A stretch of DNA of 57,719 bases from Hofstenia miamia (Eukaryota; Xenacoelomorpha; Acoela), in NCBI GenBank assembly GCA_004352715.1, contig SCFE01000043.1, positions 707,062 to 764,780 on the forward strand, in the 5' to 3' direction. Position numbers and translations under genes: made by a program. Below the pieces are notes generated by a model, which was given only the letters and a program-made list of their open reading frames with translations, was not told the origin of the DNA and did not search any database. Below, piece after piece: positions 54,976 through 57,719 of this stretch. The first letter of the stretch is position 1. Every line of letters starts with the position of its first letter.

Positions 54976-55975
54976 NNNNNNNNNNNNNNNNNNNNNNNNN
55001 NNNNNNNNNNNNNNNNNNNNNNNNNNNNNNNNNNNNNNNNNNNNNNNNNNNNNNNNNNNNNNNNNNNNNNNNNNNNNNNNNNNNNNNNNNNNNNNNNNNN
55101 NNNNNNNNNNNNNNNNNNNNNNNNNNNNNNNNNNNNNNNNNNNNNNNNNNNNNNNNNNNNNNNNNNNNNNNNNNNNNNNNNNNNNNNNNNNNNNNNNNNN
55201 NNNNNNNNNNNNNNNNNNNNNNNNNNNNNNNNNNNNNNNNNNNNNNNNNNNNNNNNNNNNNNNNNNNNNNNNNNNNNNNNNNNNNNNNNNNNNNNNNNNN
55301 NNNNNNNNNNNNNNNNNNNNNNNNNNNNNNNNNNNNNNNNNNNNNNNNNNNNNNNNNNNNNNNNNNNNNNNNNNNNNNNNNNNNNNNNNNNNNNNNNNNN
55401 NNNNNNNNNNNNNNNNNNNNNNNNNNNNNNNNNNNNNNNNNNNNNNNNNNNNNNNNNNNNNNNNNNNNNNNNNNNNNNNNNNNNNNNNNNNNNNNNNNNN
55501 NNNNNNNNNNNNNNNNNNNNNNNNNNNNNNNNNNNNNNNNNNNNNNNNNNNNNNNNNNNNNNNNNNNNNNNNNNNNNNNNNNNNNNNNNNNNNNNNNNNN
55601 NNNNNNNNNNNNNNNNNNNNNNNNNNNNNNNNNNNNNNNNNNNNNNNNNNNNNNNNNNNNNNNNNNNNNNNNNNNNNNNNNNNNNNNNNNNNNNNNNNNN
55701 NNNNNNNNNNNNNNNNNNNNNNNNNNNNNNNNNNNNNNNNNNNNNNNNNNNNNNNNNNNNNNNNNNNNNNNNNNNNNNNNNNNNNNNNNNNNNNNNNNNN
55801 NNNNNNNNNNNNNNNNNNNNNNNNNNNNNNNNNNNNNNNNNNNNNNNNNNNNNNNNNNNNNNNNNNNNNNNNNNNNNNNNNNNNNNNNNNNNNNNNNNNN
55901 NNNNNNNNNNNNNNNNNNNNNNNNNNNNNNNNNNNNNNNNNNNNNNNNNNNNNNNNNNNNNNNNNNNNNNNNNNN
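54976..55975. other. Assembly gap, 1000 N
   Basis: Exactly 1000 Ns, a placeholder length. ORFs across it are meaningless. Confidence 1.
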
Positions 55976-55976
55976 A

Positions 55977-57719
55977 AAGCGTGCTTCTCTTCCTTTCTAT
56001 TTTTCGTCCCTTACTGTGCACTCCTTGAATAAATTGGAGTCTTACAAACGCCATTCTGGTACTACTGCTTCTCCGAAGCTGGCTTCTCTCACAGAAGACG
56101 TTATCAATTTTATGGAACTTGACAAAGTCTCTTTTCTGTCCAGCTTCTCGTCCGTTTCTCTTCAAGACTCTTATTTCTTCCTGCGTTCTCTTCATTCCAA
56201 GCATGAGCTCCCCAATTTGAGATGGAATCTTCTATTTGCTCACTCTGACCTGGAGAAAGCTGATCTGTTCAACGCGTATTTTGCCTCTAACTTCTCTGTA
56301 CCTGTCTCCATGTGCCCTGGTCCGCCTACTGCCTCCCTGCTAATCCGACTTTGTGATATTGACTTCAGCGCCCATAATATTTCTTTCATGCTTAAATCTT
56401 GCAAGTTATCTGGTCTTTGCTATCCTGACGGTGTCCCTTCCTTTGTAATTCATGAAACCTCCTCCACGCTTTCTATCCATTTAAAGCATCTTTACTCCTT
56501 CATTTGCTCCACTAAGCGTTATCCCGCCTGTTGGCAGACATCTTGGATTTTTTTGCTGTTAAAATCTAATCAGCTTCCCTCCTCGCAGGTCACGTCCTAC
56601 CGCCCAATAGCTATTCTATCTCGACTGTCTATCATCTTCGAACGCCTTGTTTTTCGTTTTGTATTCCCAAAAATTCGTCACCTCATCTCTTCCTCTCAGC
56701 ATGGCAACCTTCCTGGTCGCTCTACGATTACTAACCTGCTCACTCTGATCAAAAACTGCTACTTTCACTCTGATAGTAATGATCCTGGTTGTATTATCTT
56801 TCTTGACATCTCAAAAGCGTTTGATCGTCTCCCTCATTCCATTCTGCTTGACAAGTTACGTTTATTTGGTTTTGATGTGGATTTCATCGAACTGTTCCAG
56901 TCCTACCTGACTAATCGCCACCAGTGTGTCAAAATCAACTCGTCTATCTCTTCTCCTGTCCCCGTTACTAGTGGTGCCCCTCAAGGCTCAGTGTTTGCTG
57001 TTCTTTTCTTCCTCGTTGCCATNGATTTTAGCACTACCAAGACATGTGGTATTTCATTTTCTGTGGCGCCCTCTTCTGATTTACCTCTACCTGATAACTT
57101 TGCGCCTCATCACACTCATCTTGGAGTTCAACTTGCTGCAAACTTAAATTGGACTGGACATGTGTCTTTGCGTCTCCGCAAAGCTAATTCCTTGCTATTT
57201 GGCCTTGGCCGTAATGTTCCTTTTAATACCTCGTCCACTGTGAAATTCTCTTTGTCCAAGTCCATTCCTCACGGCGTTCTTCTCTACGCGTCTCCTTGTT
57301 GGTGGCCTTCTTGTGCTCTGTTCCACTCCATGGAAAGTTTCCAGAAACATGCTTTCAAATGGATTTCCCCTTTGGCCTATAAAGATGCTCTGCTGAAATT
57401 CTCCACTCTCCTGCTGTCGCTCTACTTCCATGCCTGTGATCTCCTCCTGTTCAATCGACTACTGACTCGCAAATTGGATCTTGATCCTTTTGATTTCATC
57501 AAGTTCTCTAATTCCTGCTGCACTCGCTCTGATGATGTTGTCACCTTCTCCATTCGTCGTACGAAGAAACATTGCACCCTTCACTCGTTTTTCAATCGTG
57601 TGTGTACTGCTGCTAATTACATCTTGACTCTCAACCCTCCAACAGCGATTGATTTCTTTTCCCCGCCACCGAGTTTCAAGAAATTTTTGATGGCTTTCCT
57701 CTTTGCTGAGCCCTTCTCC
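55977..57719 (+). CDS. LINE polyprotein (reverse transcriptase), open to the window end
   Basis: One frame stays open for 581 codons, from the gap edge to the last base. It gives the linker (DLEKADLFNAYFASNFSV), then RT blocks: TSYRPIAILSRLSIIFERL (about 206-224), HGNLPGRSTITNLLTLI, LDISKAFDRLPHSILLDKL with the first catalytic Asp at 277, and VPVTSGAPQGSV (about 328-339). It then jumps at an N (57023, codon 349) directly to TTKTCGISFS and LGVQLAANLNWTGH, which normally lie after the ADD motif; about 70 residues including that motif are missing. The connection and C-terminal region follows. G+C is much higher than in the rest of the window. The lack of stops suggests a young copy. Confidence 0.85.

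Noticed and set aside
54944-56204. Open frames of 362 and 410 codons across the second N run
   Set aside because: Artefacts of the 1000-N gap. The flanking codons belong to LINE sequence in other frames.
1-57719. tRNA and rRNA genes
   Set aside because: I looked for B-box type GGTTCGAATCC sequences and rRNA-like blocks on both strands and saw none I could support.

Overview
The window is AT-rich nuclear DNA of a multicellular animal. No operon, ribosome-binding site or prokaryotic gene is visible. What it holds is two animal-type secreted aminopeptidase genes in a sea of transposon remains: non-LTR retrotransposons (LINEs), a Ty3/gypsy relic, Tc1, mariner, pogo, hAT, a Helitron-type end and a Polinton-like element. 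The mariner and Tc1 types and the secreted M1 peptidases suggest an arthropod, perhaps a chelicerate. That is inference; no rRNA or mitochondrial marker is present to settle it.

Layout. 1-2560: two old LINE relics. 5989-8469 (minus): intronless secreted M1 aminopeptidase 1. Just beyond its start is a 71-codon divergent ORF with a signal-peptide-like N-terminus and an amidation-type C-terminus. 8.8-21.4 kb: mostly non-coding, with a mariner fragment, a 352-bp pogo-type MITE, a probable hAT relic and an unusual GTAAAGTAAA-rich repeat. 21.4-22.7 kb: a LINE split by a Helitron-type insertion. 22.8-26.9 kb: a Polinton-like element with long terminal inverted repeats, interrupted by a 1000-N gap. 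28.0-29.2 kb: a hAT element. 33580-36078 (plus): M1 aminopeptidase 2, a diverged paralogue of the first. 36.9-39.2 kb: a CR1/L2-type LINE split by a Tc1 relic that contains an assembly gap. 40.9-41.1 kb: an intact Tc1 DNA-binding domain. 43.9-44.6 kb: a possible LTR. 48.1-49.3 kb: a gypsy pol relic. 49.7-51.7 kb: a LINE fragment followed by a full-length Tc1. 52.66-54.47 kb: a hAT element with a perfect 8-bp target duplication and a mariner nested inside it. 54.6-57.7 kb: two LINEs around a second 1000-N gap; the last has a long open frame and much higher GC than the rest.

The two aminopeptidases are the only convincing host protein genes. Both have a signal peptide, an intact zinc site (HELVH plus a glutamate 18 residues on) and the catalytic tyrosine. 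Both lack the first glycine of the GXMEN exopeptidase motif and both lack a C-terminal membrane anchor, so they look like secreted soluble enzymes of one local family. The most unusual structure is the Polinton-like element: its ends carry duplicated CCAAT-type boxes, a TGACGTCA site and a GTGGGAAAGTAAA minisatellite, and its right end is present twice in tandem. Several apparent duplications sit exactly at N runs or single Ns and are probably assembly artefacts.
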